From the NCBI GenBank assembly GCA_954871525.1, contig OX940862.1, positions 45,501,732-45,565,731 on the forward strand: a stretch of DNA of 64,000 nt, written 5' to 3'. The translations under genes were made by a program, and so were the position numbers. The DNA is from Parietaria judaica (Eukaryota; Streptophyta; Magnoliopsida; Rosales; Urticaceae). The notes under the pieces were generated by a model. It made no database searches and was not told the origin of the DNA. It worked only from the letters and a program-made list of their open reading frames with translations. Position 1 is the stretch's first letter. Every line of letters begins with the position of its first letter. Positions 24,576 through 35,763 of the stretch are shown one piece after another.

Positions 24576-24982
24576 GTCTTAGTCATACCCTAGACATGAC
24601 AAAACTATATTTTAGTCGATGTTATTAATTTAACTAAGTTCCATTATATACCAAGCTATATTAAAAAAAAAAAAAGAGCAAGGGTGATATTTTTTTATAA
24701 TTACAACATTAGAATTTTTTATATTGTCATGCCCATGTTTGCTCTATCACTGCTATCAGCCCCTCTTTTATTCGACAAGATAGTTGGTATTTCCGCTGCA
24801 AAAAAAACAAACAAAAGGGTAGATTTGCTCACGCGAGGGCGAAATCCGATCGATGGGGGATAAGCGCTTTAGTTATTTCGAGAATACATAGAAACAAAAG
24901 AAGCTTCTTAAGTTAGGTTTTTTATTGGAAGTTGACTTTCTATTCGTTTTTTTAGGGCGTGATTCGTTAATGATATTTTTTA
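24576..24982. other. Spacer between two Tat-type LTRs, possible organellar patch
   Basis: Mostly A/T-rich with a poly(A) run near 24662. The segment 24740-24900 differs in composition (CTCACGCGAGGGCGAAATCC, GGGGGATAAGCGC) and may be organelle-derived, but I could not assign it to a gene. Confidence 0.3.
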
Positions 24983-25225
24983 TGTGCATTTTTTGAAACA
25001 TATAAAAATTGGGCACCCTTTGGCAAAAGTCAAAGTCCATTAGTGGAAGTCGAAGCCCATTAGTGAAAGTCAAAGCCCATTAGTAGAAGTCAAAGAACAT
25101 TCATTAAAGTCAAAAGTACCTCACCCTGGAGCCCTTCGCCATGGCAAGGAGTCATGGCGAAATCCCTCTGCCAATGTCAATTTTCGCAGTCCACCCTATG
25201 TGCAATTATATGGAGTTGGTTTTCT

Positions 25226-25237
25226 TATAAATAGGAG
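25226..25237 (+). promoter_or_regulatory. TATA box of Tat-type LTR
   Basis: TTATAAATAGGA followed by TCTCTCTCTAAAATT matches the sister LTR. Confidence 0.55.
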
Positions 25238-25399
25238 TCTTCTCCTCCCCATTTCAGTACTCACTCACAGCTGCCTATAGAGCTTATGTCTCTACTACTT
25301 TCTCTCTCTAAAATTCTCATTCTCCCTTAGTAGGAAAGTTATGAATAAGAGCTGGGATTGGTCAATGGAATGAAATTTTCCTAAGAGGGGTTGTTAGAC

Positions 25400-25690
25400 G
25401 AGTCGATGAAGGCATCCCTCGCCAGATCAAGGCTCTCGCCATGACGAGCTTGCCAACACCTACGAGGTCGACAAGAGTTAGTCACTTGCCAGGTCAAGGC
25501 CTTCGCCGCGACGAGCTCGCCAACACCTACGAGGTCGACAAGGAGCATCTCTTGCCAAGTCAAGGCCGTCGCCATAACGAGATCACTAACACGTACGAGG
25601 TCGACAAGGAGCATCCCTTTCCAGGTCAAGGCCTTCACCACAACAAGTTCGCCAACACCTACGAGTTTGACAGAGAGCATCACTCACCGG
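25400..25690 (+). repeat. 66-bp tandem repeat in LTR
   Basis: The block CAGGTCAAGGCCTTCGCC...CCAACACCTACGAGGTCGACA repeats with starts near 25424, 25491, 25557 and 25623. Frames across it (both strands) are repeat peptides, not genes. Confidence 0.85.
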
Positions 25691-26367
25691 TAATACCCTT
25701 GCCATTCAGCCAAGGGTAACCCCTGCGCCGCCAACATCGGCACTTCCGACGAGTCAAAGCACATCATCATTCACCCGCCATTTATCACTAACCATGAACT
25801 ACGTAAGACCTAATTCTTTTCAACTAAGATACGTAGGCAACCTCGCCTAACCATAAGCGACGGGGCACATGCCCAATCGACCCTTTTTTGCAGGTCTTCC
25901 CTCGCCATAGGAGCATGCTAAGGAAGGGAAATCACGAAGAATCATCAAGAATATTTTGGAGCTTCATCAAGACACGAGTTCGTCTAGACGAGGACTTTGC
26001 CAAGACCAAGAGTTCTCCTAGATGAGGAGCTTCGCCGAGGAAGGAAGTTCACCAAAGATCGCCAAGAACAATTTGAGACTCATCCAAGACGAAGGATTCG
26101 CCTCCACTTTGACGATCATCAGTCAACCCACGTTGACTCAGCAGTTAATTATCCAAGTGTTCACCGGGTCCAGCTCAGGGCCAAAACTTGGATGTGACTC
26201 TAAGTTAAAGCGAGTTTTACGCATTAACAACATCCGAAATAAACCGGGAATCCAAACATTCTGCGAAAAAAAAAAACGACAGTGAAATAACAATGATTTC
26301 ATATCTTTTAACTCAAAATAACAGGCCACTGACGACATTTTGCGGAAATTTTAATGAAATTTAATGC

Positions 26368-26769
26368 TGTTAAAATTGATGCATATTTCTACATTATATA
26401 ATATTCTACTATGTCTTAGATATATGTGAAAAAATATAAAGAGATATAGTGTAAAGAAAAATCTAGAAATAGAATACTCTAGAATGTTATCATAAGCATA
26501 TGAGTATAGAAAAATCTAGAAACTAATTAGACTAAAAACTTAGAAGAACTATCTAGAGTGTCGTTATCTAGGATTTAGTAGAACACTCTAGAATCTTGTA
26601 CAGCCTCTACATAAAGAGGTGTTGGGGTGTTGTAAGTTTGTAAGAATCAATAAACAAAAAATTCTATCAAAACACTATCCACTCCATTTCTACATACACT
26701 ATTTACTACAAACAATCTACCTTAGAAACCACCCAACAAAATAAACATATTCTGCACAAATAACCATCA
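26368..26769 (+). repeat. 5' LTR of copia element
   Basis: 402 bp, with short AGAATACTCTAGAA-type repeats in U3 and a TACATAAAGAGG TATA-like region near 26606. Confidence 0.93.
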
Positions 26770-26770
26770 G

Positions 26771-26782
26771 TGGTATCAGAGC
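26771..26782 (+). promoter_or_regulatory. Primer-binding site, initiator tRNA-Met
   Basis: TGGTATCAGAGC lies one base after the 5' LTR. Confidence 0.9.
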
Positions 26783-26819
26783 TACGTTCGATCACAAACG
26801 GGCGTAAGAAAAAAAAATT

Positions 26820-27735
26820 ATGGCCGACTCAAACCGTTCCTCCATTCCTCTTCCAATCTTTCATGGAGAAAACTATGATTTTTTTTTCATCAAAATGAAG
26901 ACCTACCTTCGCTCTCAAAACTTGTGGAAGATAATAGAAGAAGGATTTAACATCCTTGAAGACACGTCTACCCTTACGGCTAATCTAAAGAAAGCGTTTG
27001 AGGATAATCAACGAAGAGACTCTCGAGCGCTATTTGCTCTTCAACAAGCTATGGCCAATGAAATATTTCCAAAAATCATGGGCGCATCTATTGCAAAACA
27101 AGCGTGGGATACACTGCAAGTGGAGTTTCAAGGAACAAAAAAAGGTACTGACAGTCAGACTTCATGCACTTAGAAGAGATTTTGAGAATATGAAGATGAA
27201 GGACAATGAGACCGCTAAAAACTACTAATCAAGGATAACGGAGATAGTAACTCAAATGAGAGTCTATGGTGAAAACATTTCTGACAGGAAAATAGTTGAA
27301 AAGATACTAAATTCTTGTACAGAAAAATATGACACAATAGTCTCAACCATTGAAGAAACAAAGGATATTGAGACTTTTTCACCAACGTAATTAATGGGCT
27401 CTCTTGAAGCACATGAAAATAGATTGAGTAGGCGGAATGAGTACGGATCTACGGAAAACGCCTTTCAATCTAAGATAATTACGCGATCACATAAGCCAAG
27501 AGAAAAGACAAGTTACGAAGGAAAACAAGGAAAAAAAATAACGATAGATATACTCCATGTGGTATTTGCAAAAGAAAAGGCCACTTTGAGAAATGTTGTT
27601 GGTTTAAACGAAAACCACAATGCCAAAATTTGAAAATATTTGGGCACACTGAAAATATCTGTCATTTTAAGAAAAATCATCAAGCTAAATTCTCTGGAAA
27701 ATATAATTAAAACCTCTTTTATGCCTTTCAAGCTA
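26820..27735 (+). pseudogene. Copia gag
   Basis: The start MADSNRSSIPLPIFHGENYD is followed by FFFIKMKTYLRSQNLWKI (the usual W of DFWxIKMK is F) and the UBN2 Gag region AWDTLQVEFQGTKK. A frameshift near 27145 moves the reading to RLHALRRDFENMKMKDNET, then a TAA at about 27228 and another near 27390 interrupt it. Two CCHC-like knuckles remain across frames near 27555-27675. Gag would form the particle core. The ATG at 26820 lies 38 bp past the primer-binding site and matches family starts. Confidence 0.88.
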
Positions 27736-29210
27736 GAAATGAAGACAAAGATGACACGTGGTATGTGGATAGTGGTTGTAGTAACAATATGACAAAAAAT
27801 GAAAAACTCTTTTGCACTCTTGGAAAAACCGATTCAAGAGTCAAAATTGAAAATGGAGATTTTATGGAGGCGAATGGTAAAGGAACCATCGTTGTTGAAA
27901 CAAAAAAGGGAAAGAAGTATTTAATAGATGTACTTATAGTGCCAAATGTCGATCAAAGCCTACGTAGCGTAGGTGAAATGATGGAGAAAGGATACTCTTT
28001 GCTTTTCGAGGGAGACGCTTGCACAATTTATGACAAGCGAGATAAATCCCAGGAAATTGCAAAGATAAAAATGAATGAGCACAGGTGTTTTCCATTCAAT
28101 AGGAGGCATACAAGTGATGTGGCAATGAAGACGCATGTGGACGAGTCGTGGCTATAGCATAAGCGGCTTGGGCACTTTAACTTTCACGGGCTAAAGATAC
28201 TTCACCAGAAAGACATGATGAAGGATTTTCCACCCATAAAAGATATCGATGGAGTATATGAAGGATGCCTACTAGGGAAACAACATCGAAAGCCTTTTCC
28301 ACTCAATAAAGGATGGAGAGCTAAGGATCCACTGGAGCTAGTACACACAGACGTTTGTGGTCCAATGCGCACCCCGTCACTCGAGCAATATAGGTACTTC
28401 ATCCTCTTCATCGATTATTGTACTAGAATGATGTGGGTTTATTTCATGCGTGAAAGATCACAAGTCTTCGACATATTCAAGAAACTAAAAAATTATGTCA
28501 AAACACAAAGTAGATTCTACATTAATACCCTCCGAAGCGACCGAGGCAAAGAATACACTTCAAAAGAATTCAACAAGTTCTGCGAAGAAGAAGGCGTGGA
28601 ACGACAACTCACTGTCGGATATGCACCTAAAAAATTGGAGTATGAGAAAGAAAAAACAGGACTGTGATGGAGACCGCAAGGGCGATGCTCATGGACAAAG
28701 AACTTCCTAAAATATTCTAGGCAGAGGCTGTCTTTACGGCAGTCTATATTTTAAACAGGTGTCCTAAAAAATCCGTGCTAGACAAGACACCAATTGAAGC
28801 TTGGAGCGGAATAAAGCCGTCTGCAAAACATCTCAAAGTATTTGGTTGTATATGCTACGTTCACGTGTCACAAGTAAAAAGAAGTAAACTCGATGAGAAA
28901 GGAGAAAAAATAATATTTTTAGGCTATAGTACTCAGTCAAAAGGGTATCGAGTCTATAGCTTAAAGATAAAGAAGCGTCTTATCAGCCGAGACGTGGAGT
29001 TCGATGAAGATTCTTCTTGCAACGGGAAGAATGACCAGACGGAGGAATCAAATATTAATATTCCAACAACGCCTCAACAAGAAGACGAAAACCAACCTAC
29101 TTTACCAACTCAAGCTACAAGAGTAAGATCTCTTGCTGAAGTATACGAGTCATGTAAATTAGCCATCTCGAAGCCAGAAAGCTACAAAGCCGCTTCAAAG
29201 CAATAAGAAT
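27735..29210 (+). pseudogene. Copia protease and integrase
   Basis: Protease is marked by DTWYVDSGCSNNMT (Asp-Ser-Gly active site, about 27762). The GAG-pre-integrase part follows with a stop just before HKRLGHFNFHGL (about 28155) and the zinc ligands GCLLGKQ. The integrase core shows HTDVCGPM (first Asp, about 28345), LRSDRGKEYTS (second Asp, about 28538) and, after a frameshift near 28625, ERKNRTVMETARAM (catalytic Glu region is disrupted). The C-terminal part has LKVFGCICYVHV and KIIFLGYS. All key motifs are recognisable but split over at least three frames. Confidence 0.9.
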
Positions 29211-30712
29211 GAAAAAATCTATGGAAGATGAAATTAAGATGATCGAGAAAAACAACACATTGGAACTACTGGATTCTCCTGAAGAAAAATAAATCATCAG
29301 AGTAAAATGGGTCTACAAGACGAAGGTAAACCCCGATGGTACAATTCAAAAACACACGGTGAGACTAGTTGCCAAAGGATATGAACAACAATTTGGAGTA
29401 AACTACACTAAAACATTTGCTCCAGTAGCACGCCGTGACACCATAAGGGCGTTAATTGCACTTTCGACTCAGAAAAGATGGCAAATTTATCATCTTGATG
29501 TAAAATCCGCTTTCCTAAATGGCTACCTAGAAGAAGAAATTTATGTGGAGCAACCTGAAGGGTTCGTGGTGCAAGATAAATAAGACAAAGTATTGAAGCT
29601 CATAAAGGCCTCATACGGGTTAAAGCAAGCACCAAGAGCGTGGTATAGCCGAATTGACAACTACTTCACTGAGCGTGGATTCAGGAGGAGTAAAAGTGAG
29701 CCAACCTAATACGTCAAAACAGAAGGTACAACTGCAACACTCATTGTCTCCTTAGATGATCTTATTTACACAGGAAACAATGAGAAAATGATCAAGGAAT
29801 TCAAGGAGGACATGATGAAGTCGTTTGAGATGACGAACTTAGCTCTAATGCGCTACTTTCTTGGAATAGAGATAATCCAAAAAGAAAATGGAATCTTTTT
29901 TTCACAAAAGAGCTATATAGAAAGTCTTCTAAAGAAGTTCAAGATGAGTGGCTGCAAGACAGTTGCTACTCCATTAGACAACAACAAAGCACTCTCAAAA
30001 GAAGACGGCTCACCAAAAGTAGACAACGGAGTTTATCGAAGTCCCATCGGAAGTCTTCTTTATCTAACAACATCAAGACCAGACATCATGTATGGTACAA
30101 GCTTACTATCGAGATTCATGCAGATTCCAAGTCAAGTTCATCACGGAGCGGCCAAGCGAATTCTCAGATAGCTTGTAGGAACAAAGGATTATGGCATATG
30201 GAACGAACCTACAACTAATTATGAACTATTAGACTATACTGCTAGTGACTAGGCAGGATCAGTAGACGACATGAATAGTACCTCAGGTTATGCATTCACA
30301 CTAGGATCATGATTTTTTTTTCTTGCGTGTCAAAGAAGCAAGAAATAGTTGCTCAATCCTCAGCAGAAGCAGAGTACGTAGTTGCTGCTATGGCTACAAG
30401 TCAGGCAACATGGCTTAAACGAATTTTCAAAGACATGGAGGAGCCTCAAGAAGAAGCTACAAAGATCTATTGTGATAGCAATCTGCTATTGCGATGGCTA
30501 AAAACCCAGTTTTTCATAGAAGAACTAAGCACATCAAAATCAAGTATCAGTTCATTCCAGAAGCTCTGAACAACAAAGACATAGAGCTCAAACATTGCAC
30601 CAGTGAAGAACACTTAGCTGATATCTTCACAAAAGCGCTTCCAAAAAAAAAATTCGAGACATTGCGAGTCATGATCGGAGTAGTCCAAATGCGCATCAAG
30701 GAGGAGTGTTAA
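29210..30712 (+). pseudogene. Copia reverse transcriptase and RNase H
   Basis: RT begins after a frame change with MEDEIKMIEKNNTLELLD, then RVKWVYKTKVNPDGT, QIYHLDVKSAFLNGYLEEEI (first Asp present) and LIVSLDDLIYTGN, where the usual YVDD is LDD preceded by Ser; both Asp remain. Stops occur near 29289, 29581, 29707, 30168, 30250 and 30310. RNase H retains QIVAQSSAEAEY-like EIVAQSSAEAEYVVAA and ends with EHLADIFTKALP. The reading reaches the polypurine tract as in related copia elements. It cannot produce active enzyme. Confidence 0.9.
30698..30706 (+). promoter_or_regulatory. Polypurine tract of copia element
   Basis: AAGGAGGAG abuts the 3' LTR. Confidence 0.8.
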
Positions 30713-31102
30713 AATTGATGCATATTTCTACATTATAGAATATTCTAGTATGTCCTAGATATATGTGGAAAAATATATAGAGATAAAGTGTAAAGAAAAA
30801 TCTAGAAATAGAATACTCTAGAATGCTATCATAAGCGTATAGAAAAATCTAGAAACTAATTAGACTAGAAACTCAGAAGAATTATCTAGAGTGTTGTAAT
30901 CTAGGATTTAGAAGAACACTCTAGAATCATATACAACCTCTACATAAAGAGGTGTTGGGGTGTTGTAAGTTTGTGAGAATCAATAAACAAAAAATTCTAT
31001 CAAAACACTCTCCACTCCATTTCTACATACACTATCTACTACAAACAATCTACCTTAGAAACCACCCACCAAAATAAACATATTCCGCACAAATAACCAT
31101 CA
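30707..31102 (+). repeat. 3' LTR of copia element
   Basis: 396 bp; lacks the 6-bp TGAGTA present in the 5' LTR. Confidence 0.93.
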
Positions 31103-31107
31103 AATGC

Positions 31108-31939
31108 CATGCTTTAAACTATTAAAGACAACGTAATATATTCGCAAGAAAGGGCTAATATAAATCAATGATTTAGCCAAAATAATCTTTTTCTTAGTCG
31201 TACACTACATGCTAATATTTATTTACTATAAGCGATTATAAAATTAACAATTATTAGTTGGGTAATATAATAATTATTTTAATTTTCAATGATTTAATAA
31301 ACGAGGACCACAAACAACTCATGCCCATAAATAGTTGTTCCACGCTGAGGTGTGTAAGATCACTTAAGAAAAAACTCCAATGATTCGCTTACTTTTCTTT
31401 TTCACAGGTTGAAGCTCACTTTGTAAAATGACCACTAGTGTTTTTACTTTTTATTTTTATCTTTATATAATTTTTATTAACACAGTTCGATTTATCTCTT
31501 GTGGATAACTAACTTTTGCGAGACACTCACCCGGATTGATCAACCAAGAGATAACAATACATCATGATTAAAACCAGTAGTACGTATAGACCCAAAGCGT
31601 AAAGGAAACTCTTTCTTGATGTTACAACAACAACGCTGATATCAGACACTTGAACTCTTGATGATTGCAAGATCCCCTTGCACTAACTAGCAAAGAAAGT
31701 CCCGCTCTTCTTTGTGTCATGATGAATTGCCAGATTCCTTCTTCTGAAGGCTTTTCTTCTTTAATACAAGGAGTAGCCAAATTGACCCTGAATTACACGG
31801 TTATAAGGACCCAAGAACCACTATTTTATATTTAGATTTCCATAAATCTTGGATATAATATATTTAGATTTCCATAAATCTTGGATCTAATATAGCTGTA
31901 GGCAATCCTAGAGAGAAATTCATATTAATCGCTCCATTG
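31108..31939. other. Gene-less spacer
   Basis: A/T-rich sequence between two retroelements. A 27-bp unit (ATATTTAGATTTCCATAAATCTTGG) occurs twice in tandem at about 31828-31890. Nothing else is recognised. Confidence 0.5.
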
Positions 31940-31944
31940 ATTGT

Positions 31945-32902
31945 TGTTGACGTGGTTTCGGACGCCAACAACCAAGAATATTGCGAATGGGATCTCGATT
32001 TGAATATGCTAAGATTTTTGTGGATCCTGACCTCCGCGTCGTCAATACTATCAACGATGACACACGAAATTGGAGAACGAAGAAAAAAAATAAAACACCA
32101 GAGTTTTTTAGAGAGGTTCGTCCCAATGCGGTAGTTGACTACATCCTCTGTACGTTTATTGCTTTAGAAAGATTGATCAATCGGAACCACAAGCCAATTC
32201 CTGATCGATCGAAAAATGAAAGAAAACGCTCTGAAGATATGAACTCTCAAAACTCTTTTCTCTCAAAATATGGATGGTTGCGTGCGTGTAGACGGGCTGC
32301 CTTCTTGCTTTTATAGATTTTTTGCTTATGTCTGTTGGAGGTGCTCGTTGGTAGTGGCTTCGAGCTCGGAGCTTGACTTGCTGCCGAGCAGACACGTGGG
32401 CCACATCTTGCAAGATTATCGTAGTAGTGGACCTTGACTGGTCGTCGTGGAGTTTGAATTCAGGTCCTGGCGGTTTTTCTGGTCGGTCTTCGAAGGTTTG
32501 AATTGAAGTGGCTGACCAGGTCTGCTCGTGCTAGAACGTAGAGTTCTTTTCTGCTCAAAGAATCTTTTACGTTTTCTGCTCGGATCCCTTCTGAGATAAT
32601 CAGTTCGGAAGGAACTTTGAGTGTTGGTTTTAACCAAGTGTTTGAAGTGAGATTTTGAGTTTTGTTCGGATTCTTCCTTTGGAGCTTATTCAGCTCGGGT
32701 GAGTATTTTGCCTTCTGGGCTTTTAATTCTGCTCGGGCCCAAACACGATCAAGTAACCAGTGGACTTTTGGGCTTCGCATTTCAGAGGCTCAATTTCGGT
32801 TGAATATTTAATATATTAAAAACTTATGTCAAACAATTTAATCTTTAAATTTGATTAATGACCTCACAATTCCAATTTATGGAACGAATTTGCACATCAA
32901 TG
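31945..32902 (-). repeat. 3' LTR of Tat element
   Basis: Very similar to 37539-38496 along its length. The inner end reads ...CATCAATG instead of ...CGTCAACA, so the terminal dinucleotide next to the polypurine side is mutated. Confidence 0.92.
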
Positions 32903-33044
32903 AGAGTTTTCGGGCTCTCTGTTTATCCTGGAGTTTTTCACCCGTCAGGATATATTTCAGGATGGGGGTTCTCCAGTCCTCCAAACCTGTCTGGATTATG
33001 GACGCGTAGACTCACGCTTGGTTCGTCTATTACTTCCAATAGAA

Positions 33045-33714
33045 TTATATTTTTGCCTCGGGATCCGAAGTGGAAGCTAGTCCGGCCAATGCGTCGGCCG
33101 GAGAGTTTTCGCTCCGTGGTATCTGGATCACTTCGACCTTGTCGAATTGGGTGATCAAGTCCTTGACCACTGCGAGGTATTTTTCCATGCGGTCGTCCCT
33201 GGTGGAGTACTCACCACTGATCTGGCTGGCGACCAATTTAGAGTCCGAGTGAGCTCTAACCTTTCTGGCCCCGACTGCCTTAGCTAGCTTTAAGCCAGCT
33301 ATCAGTGCTTCGTACTCCGTTTCGTTGTTTATGTCGTTGAATCTTAACCTAAAAGATTGTTCTAACACTTCTCCGGTTGGGGATATCAAGCACTCCGATT
33401 TTGGATCTACCCATGTTTGATGCCCCGTCCACTTCGAGGCGCCACTCGTCATTTCCCTTTCCCTCATTTGGGTATTCCATTGGGAGTTCAATCAGGAAAT
33501 CGGCTAACACTTGGGACTTGGCACATGTTCGAATCTTATATTCGATGTCGAATTCACTTAATTCGACAGCCCATTTTGTCAGTCGGCCTGACTGATTTGG
33601 ACTATGGAGGATTAGCCTTAAGGGCTGCGTTGTCATTACCATGATGGTGTGAGATTGGAAGTATGGCCAGAGCTTCTTCACGGAGGTTATCATGGCTAAG
33701 GCCAACTTTTCCAT
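33045..33714 (-). pseudogene. Tat RNase H tail and archaeal-type RNase H
   Basis: The frame 33349-33714 ends the first RNase H region (TQPLRLILHSPNQSGRLTKW, ELSEFDIEYK) and starts the second with WRLEVDGASN. The frame 33045-33491 gives SFRLRFNDINNETEYEALIA, ARKVRAHSDSKLVASQISGE and ENSPADALAGLAS: acidic residues of an archaeal-type RNase H (Asp, Glu, Asp, Asp) are visible. This extra RNase H is a hallmark of the Tat lineage. The frame ends at 33045 with no integrase after it. Confidence 0.88.
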
Positions 33715-33729
33715 AGCGGGGTACCTTGT

Positions 33730-34946
33730 TTATGTGTTTTCCAGCGATTTGCTGACGTAGGAAACTGGTTTTTGTTCGCATCTGTCTTCCCGAACGATCA
33801 CGCCGCTAACGGCTGAGAGTGATACCACTAAGTAAAGCATTAACGGTTCTCCCGTGATTGGTCGAGACAATACCGGTGGGGTGGACATGTATTTTTTGAG
33901 GTCTTGGAATGCTTCTTCGCATTCTTTGGTCCACTCGAATTTTTTGTTGCCCCTCAAAATTTTGTAGAAGGGCAGGCATTTGTCCGTAGACCTCGAGATG
34001 AACCGGTTGAGTGCCGCTATCCTTTAGGTCAGTCTCTGGGTTTCCCGAACACTCCTTGGGGAGGGCATGTTTATGAGGGCTTTGATCTGATCCGGGTTTT
34101 CCTCTATTCCTCGTTGAGTTACCAAGTAACCGAGGAATTTTCCGGATTTGACTCCGAAGGTGCATTTAGCAGGGTTGAGCTTCATTTGATACTTTCTAAG
34201 TATCGCAAAGCAGTCCTCTAAGTGAGCCACATGGTCTGCGGCCTTAGCGGATTTTACGAGCATATTGTCAATGTAGAATTCCATAGTTTTGCCGAGGTGT
34301 TCGGCAAACATTTGGTTGACTAGTCGATGATATGTCGCGCCCGCATTCTTGAGCCTGAAGGGCATCACTTTGTAACAGTAAATTCCTCGGTCTGTTACGA
34401 ATGCGGTTTTTTCCTGATCCTCGGGGTGCATCAAGATTTTATTGTATCCTAAAAAAGCATCCATGAAGGACAGGAGCTCGTGCCCGCATGTTGCCTCCAC
34501 CAGCCTATCGATGTGGGGCATTGGGAAGCTGTCTTTGGGGCATACTTTATTTAGGTCGGTGAAGTCAATGCAGACTCGCGCCTTCCCGTTCGTTTTCTTC
34601 ACTACTACTGTATTGGCTAACCAGTCCGGGTACTTTACTTTCCTTATGGATCAAGTTTTCAGCAGTTTTTCGACCTTATCATCTTGTGGCTGGGATCAAC
34701 GTTGAGGCGATGGGCGGTTATGCTCGGGTCAATTCCCAGCATGTCTTCGTGGGACCATGCGAAGCAGTGGTTCCTTGTGAGGAATTTGATCAGCTTTTTC
34801 CTGACGTCATTGTCCAAGTTGACCCCGATCCCAACTTTGCGGTCCGGGTTCTGAGGGTCGATGTGGACCTGGTGCATCATTTCCAAGTCTGGGCCTTCAT
34901 TACCGTCGTCCTTTCCTTGGGCTGGATCTTTTTCCTCTACCGACAT
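33730..34946 (-). pseudogene. Tat reverse transcriptase and RNase H
   Basis: A leading frame (34659-34946) carries NHCFAWSHEDMLGIDPSI, typical just before RT. RT proper (34024-34602) has KARVCIDFTDLNKVCPKD, SFMDAFLGYNKI (first Asp) and EFYIDNMLVKS: the YxDD box is YIDN, so the last catalytic Asp is Asn (codon 34264-34266), consistent with one G-to-A change on the coding strand. The connection and RNase H follow at 33730-33957 (FEWTKECEEAFQDLKKYM, YYVSKSL-like PVSYVSKSLENT). The missing Asp predicts a dead polymerase even if frames were intact. Confidence 0.9.
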
Positions 34947-35191
34947 TAATTGCTATTGGTTGGTTTTTTGCGCTTTTGCCCGCGTCTTGGGCGTGTGCGA
35001 CATCCGGAACGATGTCATGTAGCAGATCCGGGCTTGTTTTTGTTTGCCCTTCACTTCCACTATCTTTCCATCCTCCCTGGGAAAGCGGATGGTTTGGTGG
35101 TAAGTAGATGGCACGGCTTTCATCAGATGGATCCACGTTCTCCCGAGAATCATGTTGTAGGCCGTGGGGCAATCTAGCACCAGGAAGTTTT

Positions 35192-35728
35192 TTATTTGCC
35201 TACTCCATAGGCGACTATGGACAGCCTGACTGTCTCAATAGTATCGACCGTTTCGCCATTGAAACCGGTCAGAGGGATGTTCCCTCGATTTATTTCCGTG
35301 TCATCTATTCCCATCTTGCGTAAGCATGATAGGAAGATGACGTCTACCGAGCTGCCGTTATCGACCAAAATCCTTTCGGTCGCGTAGTCGGAGACTAGAA
35401 TGGTGATGACTAGGGCGTCGTCGTGAGGTCCTACCAGGGTAGAAGCCTCACTGTCTTTGAAGGAGATTTCAAAGTCGGGCTCCTTTCGTGGGAGGACCAC
35501 GGGCCCGGATTTTAGCCTCCTCTGGTGGGCTTTGATGGAGTTGATCGAGTTCCCGTAGAATTGCGATCCTCCAACTATGGTGTAGATTCGTCCAATGGCT
35601 TCTTCAGGTACGGGCTCCTCTACATCTTCCGACTCTTGGTCGGCCGGCTCCTCTGCCATGAGGATTTTTCCTCGCTTGGGACGGGGAGCATTGTTGGATC
35701 TGGTCGGTTGCTTCTGCTCGGGCCTCAC
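35192..35728 (-). pseudogene. Tat aspartic protease
   Basis: A 178-residue frame holds the active-site motif ILVDNGSSVDVIF (Asp-Asn-Gly-Ser in place of the usual DTGS/DSGS; DNGSS is normal in Tat elements) and the downstream hydrophobic IPLTGFNGETVDTIETVRL. It would cleave Gag-Pol. The fold is intact in this frame, but it is cut off by a stop at 35192 before the link to RT (next frames 34953-35180 and 34659-34946). Gag is directly upstream. Confidence 0.85.
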
Positions 35729-35763
35729 ATTAGTGCCTGGTCCGTTAGGCTGTCGAGCCTACT

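Larger units (their letters stand above)
24983..26235 (+). repeat. Tat-type LTR, third copy
   Basis: It begins TATGTGCATTTTTTGAAACA, runs through a TATA box (25226-25237) and a 66-bp repeat, and ends near the ACGCATTAACA block, colinear with the copy at 19752-24575. No polypurine tract or primer-binding site adjoins it, so it may be a solo LTR. Exact ends and TSD could not be fixed. Confidence 0.65.
26368..31102 (+). mobile_element. Ty1/copia retrotransposon, full length, inactive
   Basis: LTRs at 26368-26769 and 30707-31102 begin TGTTAAAATTGATGC and end AACCATCA. The TSD AATGC (26363-26367; 31103-31107) is perfect. Gag, protease, integrase, RT and RNase H occur in copia order. By eye the LTRs differ at about 23 positions plus one 6-bp indel (about 94% identical), so insertion is not recent. 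Many stops and frameshifts abolish coding. Confidence 0.95.

Noticed and set aside
25381..25719. 92-100-codon frames on both strands
   Set aside because: Translate the 66-bp LTR repeat.
31981..32316. Frame repeated almost identically at 37575-37910
   Set aside because: Both are LTR sequence of the same Tat element; the identity reflects LTR duplication, not a gene family.
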